41,765 nt of DNA from CAIOZA01 sp964464375 (GTDB taxonomy: Bacteria > Bacteroidota > Ignavibacteria > Kapaibacteriales > UBA2268), in the NCBI GenBank assembly GCA_964464375.1, contig CAYXFU010000030.1, positions 1-41,765 of the forward strand. The letters are read 5' to 3'. The position numbers and the translations under genes were made by a program. Positions 8,024-18,703 of this stretch are shown here, in pieces (the first letter of the stretch is position 1; every line of letters begins with the position of its first letter). Under the pieces are notes generated by a model. The model had not been told where the DNA came from and ran no database searches. It saw only the letters and a program-made list of their open reading frames with translations.

Positions 8024-10186
8024 TTATTCGACAACAAGCTCAATAATATTACTGATTTTGGATTGTCCTCCATCTTTTGTAAATACTTTTACAGCATAAC
8101 TGTGGGTTCCTTTAGCAACTGATGAATCTACAAATTTAAGATCGTCAGATTTTTTATATTCTTTTAAATTGCCTTTTGAATCTTTCTTGTAAACTACAAA
8201 AAATGATTCACTATTGAATTCTTTGTATTCCCAGGTAAGAACTAAATTGGATTGATTGCGAGATAAGGCTAACTTTTCAATTGGTGGTCTTACTCCATTA
8301 TCGTATGGCTTACCATAGACAGCATTTGCATAATTTGAATAATTTCCGCTATTGTCTTTAGCCTTTAAGGAATAATAATATGTTGTTCCCTTTTTAACAT
8401 TTTTATCAGTATAACTGTTCTGTTTAATGCTTATACTGACTAATGAATCCCAGGGAGCATCCATTTTGGTTTTCCGGAATAAAGTATGCTCTATAACATC
8501 TATACTTTCGCTTAAAACAAAATAAAGCTCAACTTCATTTTCTTGAACTATAATACTTGTGAAAACAGGTGTTGTAGGAGGAATAGTATCAGGTCTTGTG
8601 ATTTTGAGAACTTCAGAAAACTCTGACTGATTGAAGTTAAAATCAAGGGCTTTAACTTTATAGTAAATGAATGGTGTTAAAGAATTTAAAGTTACTGTAT
8701 CAATAAATATCGTTTGAACTTCCTGATTTAATGAATCGCTATTAATAAATCCTTCATATATAACCGAAAACTCATGTTCATCTTCATTTGCTTTGAAAAG
8801 TCTGTATCCCATCAGATCTTTTTCTTTATTTTTATCTACAATTATTGTTACAATACCGAGTGAATCTATTTTCCCTGAAATGAAAACAGGTTTAACTGGC
8901 GGAGTTGAATCAATTAAGGTAACAGAGACCGGAAAAGAAGAACTAATGTTATTAGCTGTATCAATGGCTTGAACAATATAATAATTAGCTTGGCCAACAA
9001 TGAAAGAATTATCAGTAAAAGATCTTGTGTCTTTACTCAGCATTGAATTATGAAGTACTTTAAAATCTCCTTCATTTTTGTCAGATCTGGCGACAAAGAA
9101 TCCTTTCAAATCAGAAGCTGGCTCAGCGTTCATTTTCCAAGTAACAAGCACTTCTTTGGGATTAATATGCTGAGGTTGGGCTAAGAAAGGTTGCTCCGGC
9201 GGAGTTAAATCTTTAGGCATAGCCTTAACTTCCGCAAATTGAACCTTTTCACCGAATAAGGTATAGCCAAAAAATCTGTAGGTATAGACTTGATAATTAG
9301 TTAAGTTCTTATCATTATATCCACTTCGAGTTTCACCATTATAACTGCTTCCTTCAAGGTTATATATAGGAGACTTATTTAATTGAGCAAATGAAGTTTC
9401 GCCGGGATTAGCACGTTCAACAAAATAACCTGACAATTCAGGAATATCAATCCAAGCAAAAAATAATTCTCTATCCCCTTGCTTCACATAAACCGGGTTG
9501 TCATAGATCTTCTTCCGGGTTTCGGCCTTAATTTCAAAAATTACAGAAAGGACATTGTATATGTTAGATTTTGAAATAGGTCTGACTCTATAGAAATAAG
9601 TTTTCCCATCTACTGCTGTTGCATCGGTATAACCTAAACCAAGAGCAATTGCCACATTTGCATTTTTTAATGCGGTTAGTGCAAACACCATATATTCAAA
9701 ATCTTCCTTACTCTTCTGATCTTTTAGTTCTGCAATTCCTTTATCTAAATCAAACGATCCGCCTTCTTTTTTCTCAATATTTATAAGAAAATCTCGTGCA
9801 ATTTCTAAATTATTTTTTGCTTCAATATCTTTTTCATCACGAATAAGAGTTTCCCACTGACTATCTTTATAAGGTAAAACTATTGAAATTTTTTCATAGA
9901 TGATTTTATCAGGATCAAAGTTTTTGCTAGTTGAATCAAACAGTGCTCTTTCAATGATGTATCCATTTTTAAAACCAATTTCTAAAACCGATTTATTATC
10001 AGGAAAAAATCTTAGTTCTACACCTTTACCTTCGGTATATCTACCGACAATATTGATAAAGCTAGTAGGAGTTGTTGTTTTATCTTCATCTTGTGCTAAG
10101 CAGACATTTGCAAATAAAAATACAACAAGAGCAAATATAAGTGGATTATTCCGGGTTTTCATGATTATATTAACTATCTTTTTCAT
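8024..10186 (-). CDS. Secreted fibronectin type III repeat protein
   Basis: A 720-residue exported protein. A signal peptide ends at about residue 32 (FALVVFLFANVCLAQ); the downstream Met at residue 9 is an alternative start. After an N-terminal domain of about 190 residues come four to five FN3-like domains (about 235-330, 335-430, 435-530, 535-630, 635-720) with repeated hallmarks: TPPEQP or TPPVKP boundary motifs, V-x-W or LTWEY strands, and YYYSLKAKDNSGN or YYIVQAIDTANN blocks. No C-terminal T9SS sorting domain is visible. It lies 16 bp after the 1666-residue gene and is last of a three-gene run, so it probably acts with that protein at the cell surface. Specific function unknown. Confidence 0.75.
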   Translation of the reverse strand: MKKIVNIIMKTRNNPLIFALVVFLFANVCLAQDEDKTTTPTSFINIVGRYTEGKGVELRFFPDNKSVLEIGFKNGYIIERALFDSTSKNFDPDKIIYEKISIVLPYKDSQWETLIRDEKDIEAKNNLEIARDFLINIEKKEGGSFDLDKGIAELKDQKSKEDFEYMVFALTALKNANVAIALGLGYTDATAVDGKTYFYRVRPISKSNIYNVLSVIFEIKAETRKKIYDNPVYVKQGDRELFFAWIDIPELSGYFVERANPGETSFAQLNKSPIYNLEGSSYNGETRSGYNDKNLTNYQVYTYRFFGYTLFGEKVQFAEVKAMPKDLTPPEQPFLAQPQHINPKEVLVTWKMNAEPASDLKGFFVARSDKNEGDFKVLHNSMLSKDTRSFTDNSFIVGQANYYIVQAIDTANNISSSFPVSVTLIDSTPPVKPVFISGKIDSLGIVTIIVDKNKEKDLMGYRLFKANEDEHEFSVIYEGFINSDSLNQEVQTIFIDTVTLNSLTPFIYYKVKALDFNFNQSEFSEVLKITRPDTIPPTTPVFTSIIVQENEVELYFVLSESIDVIEHTLFRKTKMDAPWDSLVSISIKQNSYTDKNVKKGTTYYYSLKAKDNSGNYSNYANAVYGKPYDNGVRPPIEKLALSRNQSNLVLTWEYKEFNSESFFVVYKKDSKGNLKEYKKSDDLKFVDSSVAKGTHSYAVKVFTKDGGQSKISNIIELVVE

Positions 10187-10202
10187 AATTGGTTCTTTAT
10201 AA

Positions 10203-13200
10203 TTATTTATTGTTTTGCAAATTATTCTTAGGGGTATTATTCACTACAACAGTAGCCATTGGTCCGGTTCTAAAGCCCTTTGTAACTGTCTGAGCAACGA
10301 CTATATTACTCTTATTTTTGGCGTCAACCCAATTATTATTGACGAATTCTTTTAAAGTTGCTGTAACAGTAAATACATAATTTTTATTTAATGTAAAATA
10401 ATTTACTATCTCAGGTGGCTCTGGGGGTAAATTATCATAAGTAATTGGTGGTGGTGGAATAGGATAAGAAATTGTTTCAACTTGGACAAGATTAACCATG
10501 TTACTGTTGACAGGCTTATTATCTTTAGAAATATTGGAATTTGTACTTTTACTGGCTGCATCGTTAGCAGTCATTGGTGCTTTATTCTTCATTGCTGTGA
10601 AATTTGTTGGATTTGACGACAATGGAGCGAAAACTGTGTATAAGAACTCTCCGAGATTATTTTCATTTGTCTTTAGGGTTTGATTAGCAAATGATAAATC
10701 CTCATTTTGTATCTTCAGATTAGTTGTTACGACCATTTTGAATGTTCTGCTTTTTACTGAGCCATCAGATTGTTGTTCAGAAACATCAAATACATTATTA
10801 GGAATTAAACCATATTTGACTGCCAAAGGAGCAGAAGTTGGGAAATTATATTGCATAGTTGGGTGTACATATTTTATCAGGAGATTTTTCTGATCTTCGG
10901 CGGCATCACCCTGAGCAACATTAGCACCACTCCCGGCACTTGTTATACCACCACAATTTGTACCATACTCAAAACTTCTATCAAATGAAGTGTTCACCAA
11001 ATGATGATCATTTAAATGTGTACATGCTTCCCAACCTGGATTGTACCATGGACCGGTAACATGACCTAAAGGATGTTGCTTGGTTGTGAAATGCCCAATC
11101 TTAACATAACCCTGAACTGCTCCTGCAACATATACAGGATTGGGGAATTTTCCTTGTAGCCAACCACCGGCTTTAATATCAGCTACATTCCAGGTCGAAT
11201 TTCCTTTATTGACTGTTGCGGCTACATAGGCATAAAAGCCAACACTTCCTGAAGCCTGCCATCCATTTATTCCGATTCGCTGGGATGGATTTTCGCAATT
11301 TTGACCATTATATTCAGCATAAGCCAGATTTAATTCCGCACCTGCGCCTAATCCTAATTGAGCATAATATGCACCAATCAAATTAAAATTAATATTTTTA
11401 TTAAATTTAAATCCGATACCTAATGCTAATCCCCTACCAGTAGCTGTATTGCTATTCCCGGTGACACCACTTGTTGTAACTGCAATACCCGGATATGATC
11501 CAAATACACCATAATAACCATTCTTGAATGTTTGAGTAAAACCTGAGGGTGCGCTTATATCATTTCCAAACATTAAATATTCGTATAGACTAACATTGTA
11601 AACATTAACTGTGTTTAAATTTCCCGGTTCTCCAAATTTAAAATACCATTTATTTGTTTTGCCATTTATATCTAGTACAAGATTAGCAGGATATGGTGTT
11701 GTTATAGGTGCAGCGTTGACATTAACACTTGCCGAAAGATTAAAATGCTTATCTGGGAAATTATAACTTACACCAACAGTTCCACTTACATTTGCCTTTG
11801 GCCTTTTATCAAAACCGGCACCAACCCAGAAGTCACCTGTGAAAGCAATGTAGGTTAGTCCCTGAGCTTTAGAAAACTGTGCAAGGAGACCAACGTCGGC
11901 ATTAAACGTTTCTTCTTTGGGGGTTGTAGCGATTGTGGCGGCGACTCTCAAACCCATTGTTGATTTCAAAGGAGTAAATGTAAACTTCTTTCCGGATGGA
12001 GTCTTTGCTGAAGCAGCCTGTGTAGCTAACATATTATAATATGCCCCGCCACCAAAACCTCTAAAGGCAATACCAGGTAAAAATGGGACACCCGGAGGAG
12101 GCAGAAGCAAATCTGCTTCAACTCGCCAATACCTGTACAAAGAGCTGCCATTGAGGTAGTTTGTATTGCCAAACTCTACCAAGGCACTAGCTTTTACTCC
12201 AACCGCTGTGAATGCTACAGATAATTCTCCTAAGAATCCATTTCCATAAACAGGGTCATCGTTTCTAAAACAGATACTACCATCAATCTTTACAGCCGGA
12301 AGATTTGCATTGACTACAACGGAGTCTAACGAAGCACCAATATAAACAGGATAAAATTTTTGTCCGTTAGTTCCATCCTGAACAGCCAGTTCAACGCCAA
12401 TTCTGGTCATCCCACCGATATCTTCGGAGAGGTTAAATATAACATCGAAATTGAGTTTACCTCTGAGCATTTCTCCTGATTGAGCTGTCAGCGTTTTAAA
12501 ACCAATATTTTTGATGGTAACAGGAAAATTAGCCAAAAACTTCTGAGCACTTGCAAAACTCCATGATCCTGCATTAAATGTAAATCCATTATAAACAGAA
12601 TTGTATTTAAATCCAAGGTTTTGGAATTTAAATCCGATATTAACATTTTTAATAGGACCTAACTTAAGATTACTCCATCCAAAATCACCATTCAAAACCA
12701 TATCAAAAGTTTTCTTGTTCTTATCAACATAAGCAACAATATTTGATGTTTGGGATAAAGTCAGAGTACCCTTTAACAAATGAGCATAAATAGGTCCAGT
12801 AGGTACGATTGTCAATTGGAAGCTTTTGTCTGAATTAGGATTTTGTGCAACATTGAAAAGTGCAACATATTTTAGAGGATTTTGAATTGAATCTTTTTTG
12901 CTTACAGGCAAGCCGATCCTGCCTTTGATTGAAGCATTGGTTAGGGAACTGGCTACAATTTTTACAGTAACTGTATCAATACTTGCCACTAAATCGGCAA
13001 CGTTCGCATTCGGGAACTGAATAACATTCGTTGCCTTTGCATCAAGAGTAACACCCATGTTATCGATGATCATATTTTGAACTGTAACAACAGGTTTGGC
13101 ATTACTAAATGTCTTCCACGTATCTGGCAATTCCACCTGCAACATTTTCATATAGAATCCCCTGAACAAAATTGATGTTTCACCTGCATAATTCGGAGGG

Positions 13201-15203
13201 AAAGTGATACTTGGCGGATTGGATACATCTGACATATCGTAGGAAATACTATCAGCCATAATTGTCATGCCATTAGAACCAACAATTTCAGATTTTTTCA
13301 ACATGCCAGTTAATATCAGGCTATTCCAATCGGTACCGACAGCAGAAATAGTAGCTGTTGTCTTATTATTATCATCTGGAGAAGGAATCAGCCAGTCTCT
13401 TGTAAAAGCAGCTTCTAACTCGACTCCATAACCAGAAAAACCGTTTTCATCCCATTCTACATAACATCCTGAATGATTTTGATCTGGCTTTTTTAATGAG
13501 AAAACTATTTTATTATTTGGATTTCCAAATGAAATATCTTCTAATAATTCAATTCTCTCTGGAGGAGTTTGTATGTTCGAAGGATGAAATTTAATATTAA
13601 TAGCTTCAAAGCCAACTAACTGAGGTGTCCCCCAGCTTGGAGGAGTTGTTTTAGCCGCGACCATATTAAACTCAGATTTATTGCTTCTGAAAGCCATTTC
13701 GGTTATTGCTAATTGATTACCATCAGGAAAGTTAACTCCCAAAGGTAATTTAACTGGTGTAGTATATTCAGTAAGTCCGTTGAATGGAATAGACTGATTG
13801 AATTTATTGTTAACCCAAGTTATCACACTTGAGGCAAGATTGTTAGTAAAAGGAAGATTTGCTACGACTTCCAGAGCCCAATCCTGGGGATAAACAGGAG
13901 CAGAACTATCTACTTTGGCAACAATTTCTCCTTGAATTAATTTTTTTGTAGTATCAACTGCTATTGAATCAAATTCAACATCAACACGAGCTTTTAACCA
14001 ATTTATATAAACAGTGCCTTTGCCTGAATAAATTCCATTACTTCCGGCTATTGAATTAGCAATTACAGTAAATTCTCCATTCAATCCTGCACGAAGTGTA
14101 TCAATAGCATTTAAATTCCCTTTTACTATTGGTGGTCCAATTACAGTGTCATTATTATTCTGGTTGGATTTCTTGTTAGTAAACATTTGATTATCGTTAT
14201 CTTGAGAAGTCTTCATCTGATTAGAAGAAGAATCAATACTTGCGGTCTTATCTTTTCCTGATTTTGAAACTTGATCAGTATTGACACTATTCTTTTTTGA
14301 AGGTGAATCGATAATTACAACTTCATCTTTACTAAGATTAATTTTAATATCGTTTTTTTGTAATGTAAATTTTCTGGCTTCGCTAACACCTTTATTCCTA
14401 AACTGAATTTTCTTCGAAGGATCTATAGCAATAACACGCCAGGCATAGGTTTTGCCAGGGATTAATGGTGGGTCGTTAGGAAGTGATATATAGTTTGTTG
14501 TATTTAATGTTTTTTCATAAAAGAAGAATGAAGTAGAATTCATAACCGCATCAGCACTAGCATCAGGGAGGAGCATTTCAGCCATTTGAAGTTTGAATTG
14601 TGTTCCTAAAGGAGATTGAGGTGAACTAATCCAAGTAAAGAGTATATTTGTGGTATTCAAACTATCTTCGTTTTCAGGTTGCACTAAAATTGGAGGCTCC
14701 GGATATGCAATATCTATATTGGCGCATCCGAATGGATTTAGTGGCGACAAAGGTGTGCCATCGTCATAATTATAGGCTCGAAAACAGAAATTATAATTTC
14801 CTTCAGGTAGCATTCCGTTCTGTAGGAATGTTGTTTTGTTTAAACCGGTTACATCAAAGTTCTTAGTATCTGTAAAATTCTGGATATTAGTACTATTTAG
14901 AATAATAGTCTGATTTGGATTTAGCATCAATGGTTGTGGTGGCATAAACACAGATTTGGAACTGATTTTTACTCCATTATCTCCTTCTACAGAGAATCCA
15001 ACTTTAACTTTTAAAGACTTGTTTGCTGTATTTGTGACAATCAATGAGAGTTTGTTTATTCCAACAAAATAATCTGAAAAATATGGTGAATAAGGCATAG
15101 ATATTTGAGTTGTTATATCTATGGAATTCTGTTGCGAATATACACTGAGCGAGGCAAACAGAATTGATATAATTATTGATATTTTTATTGTTGAATTTTT
15201 CAT
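10203..15203 (-). CDS. Giant secreted protein with N-terminal TANFOR/FN3-like domain
   Basis: A 1666-residue exported protein with a signal peptide at about 1-23 (ISIIISILFASLSVYSQ). An Ig-like region (about 25-165) leads to a domain (about 168-282) with FTWISSPQSPLGTQFKLQ, GKTYAWRVIAIDPS and FRNKGVSEARKFTL, the pattern I associate with TANFOR-type domains of large Bacteroidota surface proteins. A low-complexity Ser/Asn/Lys linker follows (about 290-355), then about 1000 residues of beta-rich sequence with many NxG, GxG and aromatic strand patterns, and an Asn/Lys-rich tail ending in NNK. There is no T9SS C-terminal domain. The gene lies between a barrel gene and an FN3-repeat gene, all on one strand. 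Role unknown; surface scaffold or cytoskeleton-like outer-membrane assembly are guesses. Confidence 0.7.
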   Translation of the reverse strand: MKNSTIKISIIISILFASLSVYSQQNSIDITTQISMPYSPYFSDYFVGINKLSLIVTNTANKSLKVKVGFSVEGDNGVKISSKSVFMPPQPLMLNPNQTIILNSTNIQNFTDTKNFDVTGLNKTTFLQNGMLPEGNYNFCFRAYNYDDGTPLSPLNPFGCANIDIAYPEPPILVQPENEDSLNTTNILFTWISSPQSPLGTQFKLQMAEMLLPDASADAVMNSTSFFFYEKTLNTTNYISLPNDPPLIPGKTYAWRVIAIDPSKKIQFRNKGVSEARKFTLQKNDIKINLSKDEVVIIDSPSKKNSVNTDQVSKSGKDKTASIDSSSNQMKTSQDNDNQMFTNKKSNQNNNDTVIGPPIVKGNLNAIDTLRAGLNGEFTVIANSIAGSNGIYSGKGTVYINWLKARVDVEFDSIAVDTTKKLIQGEIVAKVDSSAPVYPQDWALEVVANLPFTNNLASSVITWVNNKFNQSIPFNGLTEYTTPVKLPLGVNFPDGNQLAITEMAFRSNKSEFNMVAAKTTPPSWGTPQLVGFEAINIKFHPSNIQTPPERIELLEDISFGNPNNKIVFSLKKPDQNHSGCYVEWDENGFSGYGVELEAAFTRDWLIPSPDDNNKTTATISAVGTDWNSLILTGMLKKSEIVGSNGMTIMADSISYDMSDVSNPPSITFPPNYAGETSILFRGFYMKMLQVELPDTWKTFSNAKPVVTVQNMIIDNMGVTLDAKATNVIQFPNANVADLVASIDTVTVKIVASSLTNASIKGRIGLPVSKKDSIQNPLKYVALFNVAQNPNSDKSFQLTIVPTGPIYAHLLKGTLTLSQTSNIVAYVDKNKKTFDMVLNGDFGWSNLKLGPIKNVNIGFKFQNLGFKYNSVYNGFTFNAGSWSFASAQKFLANFPVTIKNIGFKTLTAQSGEMLRGKLNFDVIFNLSEDIGGMTRIGVELAVQDGTNGQKFYPVYIGASLDSVVVNANLPAVKIDGSICFRNDDPVYGNGFLGELSVAFTAVGVKASALVEFGNTNYLNGSSLYRYWRVEADLLLPPPGVPFLPGIAFRGFGGGAYYNMLATQAASAKTPSGKKFTFTPLKSTMGLRVAATIATTPKEETFNADVGLLAQFSKAQGLTYIAFTGDFWVGAGFDKRPKANVSGTVGVSYNFPDKHFNLSASVNVNAAPITTPYPANLVLDINGKTNKWYFKFGEPGNLNTVNVYNVSLYEYLMFGNDISAPSGFTQTFKNGYYGVFGSYPGIAVTTSGVTGNSNTATGRGLALGIGFKFNKNINFNLIGAYYAQLGLGAGAELNLAYAEYNGQNCENPSQRIGINGWQASGSVGFYAYVAATVNKGNSTWNVADIKAGGWLQGKFPNPVYVAGAVQGYVKIGHFTTKQHPLGHVTGPWYNPGWEACTHLNDHHLVNTSFDRSFEYGTNCGGITSAGSGANVAQGDAAEDQKNLLIKYVHPTMQYNFPTSAPLAVKYGLIPNNVFDVSEQQSDGSVKSRTFKMVVTTNLKIQNEDLSFANQTLKTNENNLGEFLYTVFAPLSSNPTNFTAMKNKAPMTANDAASKSTNSNISKDNKPVNSNMVNLVQVETISYPIPPPPITYDNLPPEPPEIVNYFTLNKNYVFTVTATLKEFVNNNWVDAKNKSNIVVAQTVTKGFRTGPMATVVVNNTPKNNLQNNK

Positions 15204-15228
15204 TTTTTCTCACAATACAGAATTATTT

Positions 15229-16902
15229 TTAAAAATTATGGACATAGCCTAAATTCGACCTGTATTCGGTAAAATTAGGAGATTCAACTGTAGAATTACC
15301 ACTATTTATTACATTAAAATTCATGTTAATTGAATTATGCTTGTTGATTTGATAACTAGCTTGTAGGTTTAGTGATGCAGTTCCACCATTACTTTCCGAA
15401 TTCATCTTTTGAACCTGATATGAAAAAGAACTGCTTATATTGAAATTATCAATAGTTTTGCCTATCTGAGCAGTTGGACCTATAAAAACAATTATACTCC
15501 CACTTGTTACTGATTGAACATAATTTAGTCCAATACCAAAAAACATACCAGCAGACAGGAGATTGACCTGATATGCCAGATTTGCTGTATAATTATCGCT
15601 CTGAGAAGCGGCAGATGTACGAGCATTCAAATCAATAAGAGTTTGATAGGCTCCAACAATAATAATATTATTCAAAAGGGAATCAGTTTGAAATGTAAGT
15701 CTTGAAGAACCAGTAATACTATTATTTACTCTTGCTACTTTTAGACTATCAATCAGTGGGTTTAATCCTTTGTATTGAGTAATTCCATAAGTAGAATATT
15801 TTAAATCAATTCCGAAATCAGATTTATTAAATGAAATGCCGGCTGAGGCAACAATACGTTGTGATTGCTGTTGTTTTGTATTTAATAGATTATCCCTCTG
15901 AAAACCAACGCTTCCTGATAATTTAAGTGCTCTGTTGAGAAGATTAACATTTGGAGCGATGATGATGTTTTCGACGTCACTTTCAATAAAATAAGCACCC
16001 ATTGATTTAAAATCCGGATCAACTCGCTTGTAAGATAGTTTAATTCCATAATTGGAACTACGCCATGAAAGAGACGTCTGCAATGCTTTTGTGAATTGTG
16101 AAGACATTGAATAAGGAAAAATTTTATTTATTGTGTGGATGAATCCCGAACTGGCACTATCGGGCATATTCCCTGCTCGTATATCATTTGTGTAAATACT
16201 AGTTGAAACATCTACATCAAAAAATAAATGATCAAGTAAATTAAGCTTACCAGACAACCCCAAAACCATATTTTCTTCCGGTTTAATAAAACTTTGTGTC
16301 GAATCCAGAGAAGAGATGTTATCCTTAGCTCTTAAAACTATCAGGTCAATGAAATTTGTTGAGGTGCCGTAACCTAATTTTGCAGAAAATCCTGTTCTGT
16401 CAAACGAAGGAGGCGATGAATATAGATTATTACTATCACCACCACTGCATGCTTTTTGAAATCTACCATACATTGCAGAAAATCTAAAATCACCGGGATT
16501 TAAATCGAAACCTGCCCCTAAAAAAGTATGTCCGGCTAACGTAAAAGGTGAGTACGACAAACTTCGCCATCCAGCGTGAAAAGTCATCCATTTGTAAGTT
16601 GGACTTACACCAAATTGATTAGATGGTTGGGTAAACTCTCGCTGTTGATCACTAACAACCATAGAAAATGGAAAGTTAATCCCAAGTAAATTCACATTTA
16701 CCCCACCAGTAAGTGAATATCTAAAATCCTTATCTCGTGGACTAATACCGTTAACATTATATGAACCAAGATTAAATCCAAGGGAACCATCTAAGTTAAT
16801 TAATCCATTGCTAACAGGTTGCTCCGATTCTTTTGCCTTTAATAACTCAAAGGAAAAGAAAACGATAAGTATGATTAATAATTGAATCGATTTATTGAGC
16901 AT
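15229..16902 (-). CDS. Predicted outer-membrane beta-barrel protein
   Basis: A 557-residue exported protein with a signal peptide at about 1-23 (IQLLIILIVFFSFELLKAKE). The mature sequence is a succession of amphipathic strands with alternating hydrophobic and polar residues, Gly/Asn/Ser turns and many aromatics (NVNLLGINFPFSMVVS, LSWRSSNYGIKLSYKRV, FNISSSFSYQVQKM). It ends with a typical barrel C-terminus (TEYRSNLGYVHNF, terminal Phe). It is the first gene of the three-gene run that continues with the giant protein (25-bp gap), so it may be that protein's membrane partner. No named family recognised. Confidence 0.7.
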   Translation of the reverse strand: MLNKSIQLLIILIVFFSFELLKAKESEQPVSNGLINLDGSLGFNLGSYNVNGISPRDKDFRYSLTGGVNVNLLGINFPFSMVVSDQQREFTQPSNQFGVSPTYKWMTFHAGWRSLSYSPFTLAGHTFLGAGFDLNPGDFRFSAMYGRFQKACSGGDSNNLYSSPPSFDRTGFSAKLGYGTSTNFIDLIVLRAKDNISSLDSTQSFIKPEENMVLGLSGKLNLLDHLFFDVDVSTSIYTNDIRAGNMPDSASSGFIHTINKIFPYSMSSQFTKALQTSLSWRSSNYGIKLSYKRVDPDFKSMGAYFIESDVENIIIAPNVNLLNRALKLSGSVGFQRDNLLNTKQQQSQRIVASAGISFNKSDFGIDLKYSTYGITQYKGLNPLIDSLKVARVNNSITGSSRLTFQTDSLLNNIIIVGAYQTLIDLNARTSAASQSDNYTANLAYQVNLLSAGMFFGIGLNYVQSVTSGSIIVFIGPTAQIGKTIDNFNISSSFSYQVQKMNSESNGGTASLNLQASYQINKHNSINMNFNVINSGNSTVESPNFTEYRSNLGYVHNF

Positions 16903-17099
16903 TTATATATTTCAGCAAAAAGTTAAATAGGTTATATAAAAATTATCACAAAGATGAAATTAATTTGATTTACTATGTGCTCAAAACTTATTTTTTAGTA
17001 TCGACTAAATTTGTAGAATTATATTTTAAAATTACCTGTAATTAAAATTGAATTCTAGAAAAAATGCAATTGAGTGAAAAAATGTAATAAATTTTTATA

Positions 17100-17582
17100 T
17101 TATTTTTGGATTTCTACAACTAACCTATAGAGTCTGATCCTATTGTATCTTTGTGCAAAGATACAGGGCAAATTCGCTACAAATGCATAAACAATCATGA
17201 TAATGCCTGCCCACCAGTAATTCCAAATAAAAAATACCGGCGAAAACAGAATCACAATCCAGTGAACGGCTTCAGCCCGACATACTTCAATAATAAACAG
17301 ATTCAGGTATTCGGCATTTAGTGAGGAGATTCTTTTTTTTCGGAATCCCTTTTTAAATAAAGCAGATCCATCAGGTAGAATCTCTTTCCACTTTTTTATA
17401 AAAAATACCTTTTCATAGATTAGTCCATCGTTTTCCCACACTCTTTTCCTAAAGAGTGCTGATTGAATATTGATATACCTTGCAGGTAGAATAGTTCCAA
17501 TATATGCAATTGACAAGTGGATTGTAAACCACAGCACAAAATCAATAACAACGATCCATATTTCTGGTAATTCGATTAACAT
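17100..17582 (-). CDS. crtO: Glycosyl-4,4'-diaponeurosporenoate acyltransferase CrtO-like
   Basis: Final step of the staphyloxanthin-type pathway: acylation of the sugar on glycosyl-diaponeurosporenoate at the membrane. At 160 residues it matches the roughly 165-residue staphylococcal CrtO. It has N-terminal and central hydrophobic segments (about 8-27, 112-140), the conserved core KKWKEILPDGSALFKKGF, the block EVCRAEAVHW and the C-terminal FAQRYNRIRLYRL. It is last in the crt operon, 12 bp after crtQ. The identification rests on those family blocks plus the neighbouring crtQ and crtP. Confidence 0.85.
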   Translation of the reverse strand: MLIELPEIWIVVIDFVLWFTIHLSIAYIGTILPARYINIQSALFRKRVWENDGLIYEKVFFIKKWKEILPDGSALFKKGFRKKRISSLNAEYLNLFIIEVCRAEAVHWIVILFSPVFFIWNYWWAGIIMIVYAFVANLPCIFAQRYNRIRLYRLVVEIQK

Positions 17583-17594
17583 ATATTGATCATG

Positions 17595-18701
17595 TTAAAC
17601 ATTCCTCGATTTCCATTCAATTTTTTTGTTGAATAGTTTGTATAGCAAAGACCTAGTAAACACGAGACAAAAGAAAATCAGATGCAGAGGAAACATAAAT
17701 GAGCCTAGTACCCGAAATGATCCAATCCTATTTAGCATCCAAAATATTTGAACTGTGTATTGACCATATAATACGGGCCAAATAAAATTTGGTGTTTCGG
17801 CAAATAACGCGAAAAAAAAGAAAATGGTAATCAAGAATCCAGATGAAATCCAAACGATGATATTCAGCAGAGTCATCAAAGAAATCTGTCCTGCACCACT
17901 TGCAAATGCTTTTGTCCAGCCGTTGATTAGGTCTTTAAGTCCATTTGGGTACATTCGGAATGATAGACTACCGAAACCGCCAAAGCATTTTAGTCGGAGA
18001 CCTACTGAAGTGAATTTATCAGCCATGAACATATTTTCCAGAATCTTGTCTTTGACAGATTCATGACCATTAATGCGATAGTAATTTTCATAACTAACAA
18101 TTAGTGAAGGACCAAACAATCCTTTAGGTTCAGTTTTTCTGTAGGGAGTAAATGCATTCATAGATCCAGTCATGATAATATTAAATATTGCCGATAACTC
18201 TTCATAAAGATTTTCTACTTTGTGATAAGGAGCAACCGACATTGCGATATTCTCTTGAGAACTTGATTCAAGATATGTATCGACAATCTTCTGAAGACCG
18301 ACTTTCTCCAATTCAGTGTCTGCATCAAGAAAGATTAACAGATCCGATGTTGCACTTTCAGCACCCTGCCAACATGCCCAAGGCTTTCCGAGCCAACCGT
18401 CAGGTAATGTTTTAGAATCAAATACTGTTGCACCCCTTTCAATGCTATTCTCTTTAGTTTTATCGGTAGAACCGTCATTAACAACAATAACTTCAGTAGG
18501 TTGATACTCCTGTCTATTAATTGAGTCAAGGAGTTTACCGATATTTGATTCTTCATTACGGGCAGGAATGATTATTGACACTGTCGGATATTCTGCAATA
18601 TTTGGATAGAGTCTGCAAAGTGGAATCCTGTATAAAAAGTAATATCCGCTAAGCCAGAAAAGGCTTGTAATAATAATTATAAAAATTGATAAGAGATCCA
18701 A
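17595..18701 (-). CDS. crtQ: 4,4'-diaponeurosporenoate glycosyltransferase CrtQ-like (GT2)
   Basis: Family 2 glycosyltransferase expected to attach glucose to the C30 carotenoid acid at the inner membrane. The 368-residue protein starts with a transmembrane helix (about 3-24). The GT2 domain then has the nucleotide-binding start VSIIIPARNEESNIG (41-55), NDGSTD (75-80) and DAD (126-128). Two or more hydrophobic segments close the C-terminal half (LLNIIVWISSGFLITIFFFF and SFMFPLHLIFFCLVFT). The block KTLPDGWLGKPWACWQGA is characteristic of the CrtQ-like branch. Its start is 2 bp from the crtP stop and its end 12 bp from crtO, implying co-translation. Confidence 0.87.
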   Translation of the reverse strand: MDLLSIFIIIITSLFWLSGYYFLYRIPLCRLYPNIAEYPTVSIIIPARNEESNIGKLLDSINRQEYQPTEVIVVNDGSTDKTKENSIERGATVFDSKTLPDGWLGKPWACWQGAESATSDLLIFLDADTELEKVGLQKIVDTYLESSSQENIAMSVAPYHKVENLYEELSAIFNIIMTGSMNAFTPYRKTEPKGLFGPSLIVSYENYYRINGHESVKDKILENMFMADKFTSVGLRLKCFGGFGSLSFRMYPNGLKDLINGWTKAFASGAGQISLMTLLNIIVWISSGFLITIFFFFALFAETPNFIWPVLYGQYTVQIFWMLNRIGSFRVLGSFMFPLHLIFFCLVFTRSLLYKLFNKKIEWKSRNV

Positions 18702-18703
18702 TT

